Source: Amphibalanus amphitrite
Lineage: Eukaryota; Arthropoda; Thecostraca; Balanomorpha; Balanidae
DNA length: 64,000 nucleotides
Direction: 5' to 3'
Assembly: GCF_019059575.1 (NCBI RefSeq)
Contig: NW_024881501.1
Coordinates: 1,736,001 to 1,800,000, forward strand
Below, in pieces: positions 11,052-22,440 of this stretch. Position numbers and translations under genes: made by a program. Within the stretch, counting starts at the first letter, position 1. Each line of letters opens with the position of its first letter. The notes beneath the pieces were generated by a model, which worked only from the letters and a program-made list of their open reading frames with translations, did no database searches and had not been told where the DNA came from.

Positions 11052-11460
11052 GCGCGACACACGGCGACAGACACGGCGACACGGCGACAGAGCGCGACAT
11101 ATGGGGCAGACACGGCGACAGAGCCCGACACACGGCGACAGACACGGAAAACGGCGACAGACACGGACACACGGCGACAGACACGGCACACGGCGACAGA
11201 GCGCGACACACGGCGACAGACACAGTACACGGCGACAGAGCGCGACATATGGGGCAGACACGGCGACAGAGCCCGACACACGGCGACAGAGCCCGACACA
11301 CGGCGACAGAGCGCGACACACGGCGACAGAGCCCGACACACGGCGACAGGCACGGAAAACGGCGACGGACACGGACACACGGCGACAGACACGGACACAC
11401 GGCGACAGACACTGACTCACAGCGACAGAGCCCGACACACGGCGACAGAGCGCGACACGG
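11052..11460. repeat. 19-bp minisatellite (GACACACGGCGACAGAGCS)
   Basis: About 20 tandem units of 18-20 bp around the core ACACGGCGACAGA, with GCGC, GCCC and GGAAAACG variants. It encodes repeat-derived open frames in several phases; coding is rejected. Confidence 0.95.
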
Positions 11461-11461
11461 T

Positions 11462-11790
11462 GTCTGTCGACAGGGCGGGACAGACACGGGACACGGGACA
11501 GACACGGGGCACGGGACAGACACGGGACACGGGACAGACACGGGACACGGGACACGTGACAGATACGGGACACAGGACAGACACGGGACACGGGACAGAC
11601 ACGGGACACGGGACAGACAAGGACACGGGACAGACACAGGGCACGGGACAGACACAGGACACGGCGATAGGCACGGAGACAGAGCGCGACACGCGAGAGC
11701 GACAATGAGACGTGGCGACCGAGCGCGACAGACACGGGACAGAGCGTGACACATGGGACATACACGGGACACAGGACAGACACGGGATAA
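11462..11790. repeat. 18-bp minisatellite (GGACAGACACGGGACACG)
   Basis: About 15 units with core GACACGGGACAG, diverging at the right end. The reverse complement (CTGTCCCGTGTC) is one base from the CTGTCCTGTGTC units at 10266-10795, so the two arrays are in inverted orientation. Confidence 0.93.
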
Positions 11791-11799
11791 ACACGGCAC

Positions 11800-12590
11800 A
11801 GTGACATTTTGGGGGCGGGGTGGTGGAAAATAGTTTATCTGAAACAACTTTTAGCTAGATTACAAATAACTGAACTGAAGCAGTTTAGCTGAAACAACGA
11901 CTACACAGTTGGAACAGCTTGCATAGTTCAAATTTTTTTTTTTCAAACGGAAGCGAAATCCGAACATCTTTTATTTGAGAACGTTTTGGAGGAATATCCC
12001 ATCCGACTCCCGAGGCAACCAATACCACCTTTCTGGATTTATCACTGTAACTTCCTACAGCCTACAGTACACAGTCACTAAACCAACGCCGAATCGGTGA
12101 TTCGATTGATATACGAGATTGATTGATATCTCGTATGTGATTTATTTTTTAGTATTTCAAATGCGATATTTGGCTGTATTGGTAAACATTCATTAATAGA
12201 TTACTTCATCTGTGTACCCAATGTCAATACTTTGCTCGGGTTTAGGTATCTATCTATTAATGGTATTAGCCATTGCTTTTGTTTGGTATTCGGTTCGCTT
12301 TCCGAAATTTCTCAATTATGCTTTTAAATTAACATAAATGCCTTGTGCACGGCAATTTAGCGGCCCGCTCGCGTAGAGGATGATGTTCGTGCCCGGATCA
12401 CTGAATGGCTCCGACCCAGGAATGCTATTCAGCCAGCCGACAATATCGTATTGATGCCCTGCACCCTTCCAGAGGTCTCGTCGAGAAGGTCCCTCTGAGA
12501 AGGCCACACGAGGCCCACTGGAGTGGAAAGGAGGCTTGAGATCCAGCCGGCAGCCGGCGGGCAGAGAGACTGGCCACGGATAAAGCGGTG
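11800..12590. other. No gene seen; AT-rich
   Basis: AT-rich, apparently single-copy sequence with no supported exon or repeat. An 11-base palindrome-like GATATACGAGATTG/ATATCTCGTAT pair near 12108-12138 is too short to interpret. Confidence 0.5.
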
Positions 12591-13330
12591 ATAACCGGCT
12601 GATTTATGACGTCACAGGCCTGATTTATGACGCGCTCCGGCCGGTGGGTCCGCTCCGGTCCAGCGCTGGGACGTCACACCTTGCTGACTTTTTACACTGC
12701 GCCCCACCTGTAAATTGTGCAGTAAAAATTCCTGTCCCGTGGAGTGTAAATAGCTGGCGCAGGTAAAACAGCGCCCACTCTGCGCTTCATAGCGCGCCAC
12801 TTTGGCCGCCGCGAGAAGCGACGAACGGCGGCGCCACGCTTCTTTCGGTCGGCCGGGTTTTGTTTGAGGCTTGAGCAGCGGGCCGGGCGGCGCGCCGCTG
12901 CGTGGGGCCGGCCCGGCCCGGCCCGGTCCGATTGATACCCGGACGGCTCAGCCCCGGCGGAAAATCGACACAAGCGGCGCCGAGCGGTAATCGCGTCGCC
13001 TGTTTCAATCGCAGTTAATCTGCCGTCGAGCCGGCCGTCTATGGCGCCCTTCCTGTCGCTGTTAATTATGCCATCGCACGTCTCATCTCCCCTTTATTTG
13101 ATTTTCTCTTTTATAGGGCTTAATATATTCTGGGCCGGCGCCCCCTGACCCCACCGCTGGGACCTCCGTGCTGGAGGAGAGGACGGTAGAATTTATGGGA
13201 GGAATTACGGACGACGCCGTATCGATTTATACTGCCCTAAAACGTCTCGGGATCAAACAGGCGGACCTACGTCCGATCCGGGCTGTTTATTTGGACAGTT
13301 TCTGACGACTCTTTAAATCAGTCGGTTCTG
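12591..13330. other. CpG-rich block upstream of the gene
   Basis: Very high CpG density, strongest at 12780-12990 with CCGGCCCGGCCC runs. It resembles an unmethylated CpG-rich regulatory region. No splice-flanked open frame could be supported. It ends about 700 bp upstream of the start codon at 14009, so a promoter role is possible but unproven. Confidence 0.4.
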
Positions 13331-14008
13331 GCAGAGCGCCAGAATGGCCACGTCCGCCCCTGTAGCACCAGCTGCCCCTGAGAATGGCGCTGATTATGGT
13401 AATTACCGCCGAATGCTCCCCTGATCTCACGCGTAGCAGCTTTGATGACATGACTAGCGCAGTTGGGGCAATCGTAACGATGAGGATTTTCCGGTAAATC
13501 CTGCTTTATTGGGAAGAGGCTGAGTGGTGTGTTAAAAGCTCGTCATCACTCGATGCGAAGTGCTATACTTGGGACTCCAGCTGGCAGCTGTCTGCCCCTC
13601 CTCCCTTAGGAAAACAAATTAGAAGCCGCCCCAGTTTACTGCTAATGTAACTCTCGGCCATCCTGTCGGCAAGTTCTAAGGGCGCTCACATCGTTAAACT
13701 TATCGGTGATGACATCTTGTCGTTATTGTTTATGTTCGTCCAGTCACTAATGTTTCAGCTGTTTATCTTCGACGGGCACAGCTCAGCGGCACGCCGAGTC
13801 CGAAATTCCAGAAATGAAAGGTCCCTTAGTTAGTTCAGCTTGCGTTTCAGAAAAGGAACGGTTGTGCTTATTTTCGGTTGATATTGAGGCGAAATAGGCG
13901 GGGGTGGGATGTTTCAAATCAACTTCGGATTGACTCATTTGATTAATTGCAGTTGACACAAATTTCAAGTGATTATTTTCCTTCATAGCCGAGTATTCTG
14001 CGATCACA
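13331..14008 (+). promoter_or_regulatory. 5' flank / untranslated region of the membrane-protein gene
   Basis: No exon could be identified here. The reading frame of the first coding exon is closed upstream by TGA at 13970-13972, so translation does not extend further left within this exon. No clear TATA box was seen. The transcription start is unknown. Confidence 0.4.
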
Positions 14009-15488
14009 ATGCCTGATAGCCGCATGGTGCATGCGGTCACCGCGTCCCTTCTGCTGGGAACTTCAGGCTGGGCCATCAAAGAACTGCAACACAAGTTCAC
14101 AATGGGATTAGCATGGTACATTCTTGTCAGCATACATTCCGTCTGTCTTCTTTTCCTTTTCGGTGAGTAAGTTGCTATCCTTATAATCAATAAGGCATTT
14201 ATTTACCTTTGTAAATGTAGATGCGTATAACGCAGCCCAATCTTTATACCTACACGCAGAGTTTCCTACAGATAACACAAATTAAGAATTTTGTCAAAAA
14301 TACAATCAAGACGCAACTGGTTTATGAGGGCAAAAGCAGCATTAGGTTTTTGCTATTGAAGTTTTTGCTACAAACTAAAAACATTTAGGAATAACCAAGA
14401 CAGCTACGAACGAAAGAACTTTATCATAGCTAAAGTATATATAAAAGCGAAGTTTATTAGTAATACCTTTAGTTAAGTCATTAACGATATATGAATTTCA
14501 TTACGCTTATACATCCATGAACAAATATTTATTATGGAAACGATAGTTCCTTACAAAATATAAAATCATTGACTTAAAAAGCTGGATCGTTCCTTACTTT
14601 GCTCCTGATAAATTGTGATATCAGTGAACGTCAAACGCTACTGCTAATTGCCCAAAATTACAGGAAGGTAACTGAGGATAGGTGAAGTAGCTTGGAATGT
14701 TTTTTTTTTAACTAACAACGTTTTTTACTATCTCTTATAGAACCCATGCCTACGTTTTCAGTTGAGCTGTATAGCGTGCATGTTCGGAATGGTTTTGATT
14801 AGCAGCAATGAGCACTAGTTTTGCGGTACTATTATTACAGCTCGATCAATAATAGGCAACATTGTGTCATGTCCTTCAGTTCATCACGCACCGAAGCAGT
14901 GTTCTGACCGCTGCCGTCTCATAGTTTAAAGTATCCCCTTCCTGAACTTTTCGGATCGATTTCCTTCATATCCCCTGGGCAGTGATAAACGATTTCCTTC
15001 AGTTCCTCTGACCTGTACTGACCTGTCCTGTACTGACCTGACCTGTGCTGTGGCTGCACTCTGCAGTGACCGGAGCGCACCCTCAGCTGGGCAAGGCCCG
15101 CGACCTGAGCTCGTGGCTGGCGGGCGCGCTGGGGCTGCCGCTGCTGGCCGGAAACTTCCACCTGCGCTTCACCAGCGAGAACTGCGCCTACGGCCACTGT
15201 CTGACGGCGGCGCCGCCCATCCTGGCCTGGCTGGCCGGCTCGATCGCCAACCGGAACCGGCTCACCGAGCTGGTGGTGCTCAGCTCGAGCCTCTCGATCG
15301 GCATCCTCTGCTTCCTGCACGGCAACACGTTCGGCATGGCGGCTGCCGTCACCATGCTGGCCCTCTCCGGCGTCATCAACGTCAACCTGGCCGAGCAGCT
15401 CAGCCTCAACCGGGACGACATGTTCCGCGTCGGCCTGGCCGCCTTCAACCACCTGATCCTGATGGCGGTGCAGCAGTACAGGTGGTAG
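14009..15488 (+). CDS. Two-exon multi-pass membrane protein, 191 aa, unrecognised
   Basis: Exon 1 is 14009-14162 and exon 2 is 15067-15488, with stop TAG at 15486. The intron (904 bp) has donor G|GTGAGTAA and acceptor CTCTGCAG. It interrupts codon 52 after its first base, giving GTG (Val) and one unbroken frame. The start ATG has A at -3; an in-frame TGA lies 36 bp upstream. The protein has about six or seven hydrophobic stretches (roughly residues 6-22, 32-53, 65-82, 97-112, 118-136, 140-160 and 171-186). Short polar links include RDLSS, SIANRNR and NLAEQLSLNRDDMF. No signal peptide or catalytic motif is evident. Third positions in exon 2 are almost all G or C, unlike exon 1. No family could be named. 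The two coherent hydrophobic exons, joined in phase, make it a likely real gene. An upstream non-coding exon cannot be excluded. Confidence 0.8.
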
Positions 15489-16310
15489 CCGCCGCCTCCT
15501 GACCACTCCTCGGTCCGAGTAAACCGACAGCGCCCCGACGCGATGACATTTACAGATAGGGTCCCGACGTCAGCGTTCTCTCTGTCAAATCGGCCGGCCC
15601 GCTCCGGCCAGGTGTGTCTGTGACAACCGTGTAGCGTACCCCTTTCAATACACAGAGCGACCGAGCACAATGGAGTGCGCAGCGCTTCGCCGGCCGGCCC
15701 CAACCCTTCCCCGCACCGATTGCCTTTTAATCCGGGCTACAAAGGGTTAAAATTGGAGAAAATTGTCAATTTCACAGGCGCGCCCGGCGACCGGCGCGCG
15801 GCGCGCGCGGCCCGCTGAAAATGGTAAACGGCCGCGCGAGCCGGCGCGGCGCCAAGATTTATCGCGCCACTTTTGCCATTTTTATGTTGAAACGGTCGAA
15901 TCGATTGAGGAGCGTGCGTGTGGCTGTTGGCCGCGCCGCTGGCTCCGGTCACGGGCCGGGCCGGCGGGGGACGCCGGCGCCCGGCAGACGCCGCCGCGGC
16001 GGCGCCCTTTGACACGGCCGCCGGTCGAGTCCACCGTCACGAGCGGGACAGAGGATTGGTGGCGCTCACCGCAGCTCGGGTGCAGGCGCGGCGGACTCGG
16101 CAGAGCCGCGGCGGGCGCGCCGTCGCCGACCGGCGTTTTTGCCGGAAAGAAGCGACGGCGGCGGGCCGAAATCAGAGGGCCGGCGCCCCGGCAATATTAC
16201 CGCCCTGTTCCGTAAACACACGAGCGCTGTAAAAAGCCGGCGTCGCCAGTGTACGCGCGAAATGAGCGTGCGACGTCGGCCGCCCCTCCGTTTGGCCGAC
16301 GACCAGGCTC
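15489..16310. other. 3' flank and CpG-rich block
   Basis: The probable 3' untranslated region follows the stop codon. No AATAAA is seen; AATACA at 15649 is the nearest variant. From about 15780 to 16300 the DNA is extremely CpG-rich, with embedded AT motifs such as GATTTATCGCGCC. No exon is supported; open frames on both strands are compositional. Confidence 0.4.
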
Positions 16311-16382
16311 GGATAGAGACGTGCCAGGCTCGGGTAGAGACGACCAGGCTCGGATAGAGACGACCAGGCTCGGATAGAACGT
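16311..16382. repeat. 20-bp tandem repeat, about 4 units
   Basis: Units of GACCAGGCTCGGATAGA(GAC), with a GTGCCAGGCTCGGGTAGA variant. Confidence 0.9.
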
Positions 16383-17006
16383 GCCGCTCGCCGTCCCTGG
16401 TCCGAGCCGCAGCACAGTCGGCGGGCGAGGCTCCCAGAAAATACCGACAGTCCTCGGGTTCATGGGGCTGGCATCGGCCACGACATTCACATACCAGCGA
16501 TAGCGACACCGGGAAAAGCCGATCCGATCCCTACTTCACGCCACCCTTATTAACAAACAAACAAAATGACGGAATTAAAATAGCGCCTTAATAACTATGG
16601 CCAGCAGTGCAGAAATGACTTATGAGTTAAGCAGTTGAGCTTTAGGCATCGCTTTCAGAAACGTCACGCAAACAATAAAAGTTTATGACTATAACCACCC
16701 TTATACTAGCAGACAAGATGCAAAAAACAAAGCGGAATGCAGTGACAGAGTCGGCGGGCGAGACTCCGAGCTTTCGGCTTTGTGCCTTTATCAACCACAT
16801 ATAACCACATATAGCATATAACCACTTATACCTAGTGGTGCCAGTTTCACAAAAGTCTTGTCCAATGTACGCCCAATGTCCAAAATCCTGGCTTCTTTTC
16901 GTCCGAACTCTTCCACAAAGTGTGTGTGTTTTTTTACCAGAAACTGCCCGAAAGCCAGTCATGAAACATACTAAATAGTTAGTGGCGCTAGTTTCGGATA
17001 CTGCAA
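16383..17006. other. No gene seen
   Basis: Transition from CpG-rich to AT-rich sequence. A small direct repeat (ATATAACCACATATAGCATA region, 16797-16830) and a TGTGTGTGTTTTTTT tract are present. No coding support. Confidence 0.45.
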
Positions 17007-17010
17007 TTAA

Positions 17011-17975
17011 TCCGCGTCCCATTAGGCTATTCCCGGACCCTACCACCCGGTGGGGAAGGGGGGGGGGGGTTCGGCCCTCCTCAAGATTCGGAACGTTACC
17101 GACCGATTTTCAAAACTCAAACGGTATTTTGAAGCCCCGCACATGAACTATCAGAATAGCGTCCACAATTTCTCATCAGGTCACTAATGACGTTACAGTT
17201 CAGGTCAAAGTAAAAAAAAATCAGCATTTTGGTATGTTCACTCTTCAGGGTTTGCCCGCCGCTAAGCAAGTCACAATGATCTCATTTTTGGTTTACACGC
17301 TCAAAAATGGAAGTTAAAGATACTCTTAACGTGCCGAGCTTGCACTTGGCATGTTTCAGGATAAAGCTGGGTCACGCTAGGTCACAAAAGGTCATGGAAA
17401 CTCTAAGGCATTTTGTCATGCGACATATGTTTCATGTAACTTGGCCATATACAATTGGCCATATAACTAACACATGTAATTTAGCCATGTACCTAATTCA
17501 ACAACAGTGCCGTCCAAAGCCAGTTCCAGCTGGTTAAAGTGAAGTTCAGGTCATGGTCAGGTCAAAAAAGGTCAAAGTTTCAAGGTGGAATTTTTGGACA
17601 AAAAAGTGTATATCGAATTAAATTTGAGCTCAGAAACAGGATGGTGCTAATTGTTTTGTTGTGCTAGCTCAAGACGTAGTGAAAATTGCCTTTAAAATTA
17701 GATATTGGTGAACGATTGACATCTGTACCTATGTGTTTCATCATATATGCTCTTTTTTAACGAAAAATATAACTATAGGTCAAAATTGCAAATATATGTA
17801 TTTTTAGGTTTGACAATACATTATACATTATTAAAATTTCCAAATTTTTGAAAATCTGAGATAGCAGATTGGTAGCAATACCACTTTTGTCAGAATGTGT
17901 AAAATTGATGCCGTAAGGTGTATGCACAGTTAAAGTTTGGTGGCTCCCCTAGCCTTCGATCAGGAGATATGAAGG
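17011..17975 (-). mobile_element. piggyBac-like MITE H, family D relative, right end lost
   Basis: TTAA at 17007-17010 is followed by TCCGCGTCCCATTAGG. The next 45 bp match the complex end of D3 in reverse, including GGACCCTACCACCCG and the G tract. The tag occurs at 17018 and, degenerate, at 17046, 28 bp apart. The body holds the half-site-rich and AT-rich segments typical of the family. The simple right end with its hairpin is missing, so the end near 17975 is approximate. Confidence 0.7.
17655..17735. repeat. Segment shared with 45985-46060
   Basis: TTGTGCTAGCTCAA and ATTGGTGAACGATTGACA occur in the same order at both places, with about 85-90 percent identity by eye. The second copy is probably a fragment of an H-like element. 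Confidence 0.7.
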
Positions 17976-18230
17976 AAACATGAAAGATACCGTAACTATG
18001 TATATTATTATTATCACCGTATAATATAGAGTAGTTCGTGTTCTTACCAAGTACCTACGCTTTCACATAACACGTAGTTTCGTATCGTATTTACTATTTG
18101 GTAAGAAGCAATCGCATAAGAAAAGACTGGGAAACTTCAGTCGAACAGCACACTGCAGTTACCATGCTGTGGGAGGTCAAGGCTTAGCTGAATGAGTGAA
18201 CATGAATACACTATACACTTACACAACACA
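17976..18230. other. No gene seen
   Basis: AT-rich spacer between element H and the next CpG-rich block. Confidence 0.45.
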
Positions 18231-19140
18231 CACCGTATCGTCCCGGCCAGTACCTGTCCCGGCCAGTACCGTCCTCGGCCCCGGCCCCGGCTCCGGCTCC
18301 GGCGTCGCTCGAGCAGCCGGCTCTGTGAGAGCCGTCCCTCTCGGTGTTCTGCCCGCCCGGTGACGTCTGTTACCCTCTGCCGGCTCCCCTGTCGGCCTGT
18401 ACCGATCCGTTTCCGTCTGAGGTGTCCCGGGCGCGCCTGTCTCCCGCGTTTGCCGGCTGCCGGCCTGCGGGGCTTCAATGAGCGCCGGCGCTAACCTGAG
18501 CAATCAGTCAGCTCGTTAGACAAACACGGGTTGTCGGGCGACTGGCAAAACACAAACAGCGCTGGGCGAGAGGCGGACGCGCCCCGGCCGAGGGTCCGGG
18601 GGGACGGGGGGGGGACGGGGACGACATGTGACGGCTGCGTCATCGACAGCGACGATCGGTCACCGGCGCCAGAGGTGCCCGTCATCGCCGCGACAGGGCG
18701 CCTTTATCACGCCGGCGCCGATACGCTGGATGAATTCGCGACGGCCTTTTGAATTTGAGCGCGCCAACTCTTTTGGGTCATGTCGCCACTGTTTGAGCCG
18801 GTTGCTCGTTTTTTAACATAAGAATGATTGAGCGAAATCTGGCGCGCGTCATACAATGCGCGCCGCACTGTGATTGAATTTGTTTGGCGCGAGCTGATGG
18901 ATTAGCCGGTGGCGCCGGCGCTAAAGGATTAGCGGCGCCGCTAAAAAAGGGCGGCTGCTAACAGACTCGCGTGTCGCCGTGTCAACACGTGTCCACGTGT
19001 CAACAGCGGCAGGCGGGAGGCGGGTGCCGCGCCGTCCGCCGGCCGTGTGTACGGACGGACGGCCGGCCGCGCCGAATATTGGTGCGATTCCGACGGGCGG
19101 GCCGCCACGGGACAGTGTTTGAGGAAAGGATCGCACGTTA
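18231..19140. other. CpG-rich block with homeodomain-type motifs
   Basis: GC-rich, CpG-dense sequence beginning with short CCGGCCAGTACC and CCCCGGCT repeats. Two GGATTAGC motifs (18898 and 18926) match the K50 (Otx/Bicoid-type) core; GAATTTGTTTGGCGC lies nearby. This would fit regulatory DNA, but motif matches this short are weak evidence. No exon supported. Confidence 0.3.
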
Positions 19141-19561
19141 TTGCCCAGCAGCCGGATATCTAATGAATAAAAATGGTTAATAGAACTGTGCCTATGTTCA
19201 CCGAGACATGTTCATGATAAAAAAAAAACTTGACAAAATTACATCTCCGAGTAAACGGATAGGCCATGCATTCAGAACTGAGGAGCCGAGCCGCGATCAG
19301 CCGACCGGAGCGGCAGTAGCACACGTGTCGCCGGCGAACCACGGCCCAAGACGTACGGTGGCGGCGGAGTGCCTCCTTCTAATAGGTAGCTGCCGGTCTC
19401 GGCCTGTGGCTGCGGCGTGCTCCGACACTGTGAGTTATGCGCTGTTAATTACGTGTAATTACGGCCGGAACAGTTTGTACTCTGGTCAGACTGTTTTACA
19501 CGGCGGGCCGCCGCTGCATCAGGCGAGCCGGGCTGCCAGTCATACCAGCCCGTGGCAGTGG
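19141..19561. other. No gene seen
   Basis: Mixed composition; the open frame running through it continues into a minisatellite and looks non-coding. Confidence 0.4.
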
Positions 19562-19722
19562 CTCACCCCGTGTCTGGTCTGTCGCCGGTCTGCCCCGGCC
19601 CGTGTGGCTCACCCCGTGTCTGGTCCGTCGCCGGTCCCGGTCCGTGATCCACCCCGTGTCCGGTCCGTCGCCGGTCTGCCCCGGCCCGTGACCCACCCCG
19701 TGTCCGGTCCGTCGCCGTCTCT
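19562..19722. repeat. 40-46-bp minisatellite, about 3.7 units
   Basis: Unit starts CACCCCGTGTCTGGTC recur at 19564, 19610, 19650 and 19694. Open frames on both strands are repeat-derived. Confidence 0.92.
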
Positions 19723-20055
19723 TGTATCTCTGTTCCCACCGTCACGTCTACCGTCTAACTCGGCTCTGCCTCCGGGTACCTCCCTGTAGGTACAGCCCAC
19801 CGCTAAAGTAGTGTGTGGTTTTACCAATCTTAACGGATGGCTTTGACCGACGATTTTTAAATGCGGACTGATTGAAAAGAAGATGTCAATAGCTAAAGTT
19901 GCAGCTGCAAGAGTGACGATACATATAAGCTACATTCAAAGTTTCATTGCAGTCTGGCTAATCGTTCCTAAGCTTCAGAAGCAGAACATACCCATGACTG
20001 AAACCACATATTACTTCTGCTGTGGACTGTACATACTGCTGGTCCCGGGTGCCCA
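19723..20055. other. No gene seen
   Basis: Spacer, AT-rich from about 19810. No repeat or exon supported. Confidence 0.45.
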
Positions 20056-20395
20056 TCAATATGTACCACCGGTCCCGTGTACATACTGTATGTACACTCG
20101 GGGGCAGATTGATGTTCCACCACTCCCTACCAATCGGACGATCCCATGGCTCAGCACTGGCTGCTGCCAGTGTTGCCTGCCCTCAGCACTGCCTGCCAGT
20201 GCCAGTGCTGTCAGTGCTGCCACTGGCAGCAGCCAGTGCTGAGCCATGGGAGCCCGATGGGTAGGGAGTGGTGGAACATCAATCTGCCCCCGAGTGTACC
20301 ACCGGTCCCGCGTACTGTATTTACCGCCAGTCCCGTGTACCCCGTGTGTACCGCCAGTCCCGCGTACTGTATGCACCGGCAGCCGCCGGTCCCGG
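20056..20395. repeat. Degenerate ACCGGTCCCGTGTAC repeats flanking a long inverted repeat
   Basis: ACCACCGGTCCCG and ACCGCCAGTCCCG units with TACTGTAT or CCCCGTGTG spacers occur on both sides of the fold-back at 20092-20299. The array probably formed first or expanded with the inversion. Confidence 0.8.
20092..20299. repeat. Long inverted repeat, about 80-bp arms, 48-bp loop
   Basis: The left arm (20092-20172) and right arm (20221-20299) are reverse complements except for about two mismatches and one 2-bp indel near 20134-20140. The spacer (20173-20220) is itself made of CAGTGCTG/CTGCCAGTG pieces. It could extrude a cruciform or, if transcribed, form a long hairpin RNA. There is no evidence of transcription here. 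Confidence 0.93.
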
Positions 20396-21625
20396 GTCTG
20401 CTGCCGTCCTCGCGTCGGTCAGACATTGATTTTCTGCGCGTCGGCTCCTGCCGTCGGCGCCGACGGCGCGGCGGCGCTCTATCGACCCCAGGAGCGGCAT
20501 CGACCGCCGGGCCGGGCCGGGCCGACGGCGATGGTCGCCGCCGGGCGGCCATTTTTCGCCGGCCGCCAGCCGACATCCGCCCGGGAAACGGTCACTCACG
20601 CGGCCGCCGCTGCAAGCACGACATTACGCTCATTATCCAGTCGGCTATAGCTTGATACGGGGCCGTTTATTACAGCAAATTGCAGTTTCAACGATAGTTT
20701 AATTAATATAATTAGCCGTTTTGGCGGCGCTGGGGTGGGCGGCGGCGCACATTAAGGTAGCAACAGTGGCGGCTGGGCCTGGCAGCTGACACCGCGTGCA
20801 CGCCGGTGGGCCCGTGCACTGTTTGTGTGCAGCGCGCGCCGTGCACCGGTTGTGTGCAGCACGCGCCGCGCGCCCCAGCGCCGCACCACAGTGCCTCTGG
20901 GGGCCAGTGACGCCCTGGTGTTCCTCCGGGGGCCAGTGACGCCCCCACTCTACTGCCTCTGGGCAGGCGGCGGCGTTTAGAGTGACCTGGTGATGCCCAC
21001 GCTGTGACCCCGCTGTGACCCCCCTGTCTGACGGTGACCTCAGTCGGCCTCCTGCAGTGACCTGATGACCTCTGTCCCAAAACACTGCCAGCTGGCTATA
21101 AATAGGAGCGTGACCTGGCCGAATCAAGACCTAATTTGCAGCCTGCAGAGATTACGACCGACAATGAGAGGGTCATTTGGGCGCAGTCACACTCAAATTA
21201 ATATTTGTTTCATTGAGTCGTTATACCTTTCATAGAGTGCTATTATAACGACCACCAGGCGAAGTTGAACGTAGTACAACATCAATCTATTACCTATCTG
21301 TGGTTTAGCTGTGGTGTACCATTTGTCCTATCCTCCTCTTGACTTATAGGTACATTCCGTACTCCGTAGTTCCTCCGTTGAAAAGCCAGCGAGGCATATT
21401 CAGTGGATTCGTTTGGTGGACCGCCAGTGGACCCAGTGGACATATTCAGTTTCTACATAGGAATGATGTTCAAGGCCGGGACCTACCTCTCCGATTTTCC
21501 GCCGCCGCGCCGGTTCACCATTAGCAGCGGTAACGTCACCCGTCGTGTACATGTTCGGGCTCTGTACGCTGCAGAGGATACAGAGAAAAAAGGCGATTAC
21601 GTTTCTCGTCTCGAGTTGTACGGAC
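20396..21625. other. CpG-rich then mixed sequence, no gene
   Basis: CpG-rich to about 20600, then an AT-rich patch at 20690-20720 with GTTTAATTAATATAATTAG, then a GC-rich stretch with short direct repeats (CTGTGTGCAGC at 20822-20865, GGGGGCCAGTGACGCC twice at 20896-20945). No supported exon. Confidence 0.4.
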
Positions 21626-21850
21626 AGGGGGGGGGGGTCCTCTAGGGCCCTGCAGGGTGTCCGCCTGCAGTCGGGCTGGACAGAGGAGGGATCCTCCAGG
21701 GCCCTGCAGGGTGTCCGCCTGCAGTCCGGCTGGACAGGGGGGATCCTTCAGGGCCCTGCAGGGTGTCCGCCTGCGGTCCGGCTGGACAGGGGGGGGGGGG
21801 GGGTCCTCCAGGGCCCTGCAGGGTGTCCGTCCGCCTGCGGTCGGTCTGGC
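21626..21850. repeat. 52-60-bp minisatellite, 4 units
   Basis: AGGGCCCTGCAGGGTGTCCG recurs at 21644, 21698, 21750 and 21810. Length differences lie in the G tract between units. Both strands are open; not coding. Confidence 0.93.
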
Positions 21851-22440
21851 GGCGCTCCCACGCCAAATATCAGACACTCTCCGCGGAACAGGCGGCCCCC
21901 GCTACCGAATTCAGGCCCTGAAGGTCGCACCCGACCGGGCATAGGCATTGACCGGCAACAAGCCAGATATAGAAGAAGTGCACTTTTTATAGCCTTGCTA
22001 AATAGCTTGTTAAAAAAGTGCGCGATCAGATGCGTCCTATCGTTGCTTCAATGCATTGCCATTCAATATAGGTGAATGAGGCTGTGCGGCGTGCAATGGG
22101 TACTATTGGGATTGTCAGCACATCGCAGGCCGGTGTAGGTATATGTCGGTGCGCCGACAGGCGGCTGTGGGCCACATTGCGCCCAGACGGCCGTTATAGC
22201 AATATCCGGACCATGTGCGTCATAATCTCACCGTCTCTGAATGCTTTTCATTTTGCCCTGAATGATATAGTACATTGTGTACTAATGTATGCATGCATGC
22301 ATGGATGCATAGCATTCGTCTCACTGAAATGTGAGAATTCTTATTTTGACCTAACCGAAAATGGTCCAAAGGCTTCATTATCAGTCATTTAGGAATCATA
22401 GCGCAAGGAGGCGTGCAGCACATAATTAAGAAGAGAGGAG
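21851..22440. other. No gene seen
   Basis: Mixed-composition spacer with a short ATGCATGCATGCATGGATGC run near 22287. No exon supported. Confidence 0.45.

Noticed and set aside
10056..11847. Several 200-335-codon frames rich in Cys, Pro, Ser, Val or Gly, Asp, Arg
   Set aside because: They follow the CTGTCC and ACACGGCGACAG minisatellites in all phases and have no gene-like ends or domains.
15050..15502. 150-codon frame overlapping exon 2 in another phase, and antisense frames 14919-15506 and 15188-15703
   Set aside because: They are shadows of the GC-rich exon; only the hydrophobic frame joins in phase to exon 1 across good splice sites.
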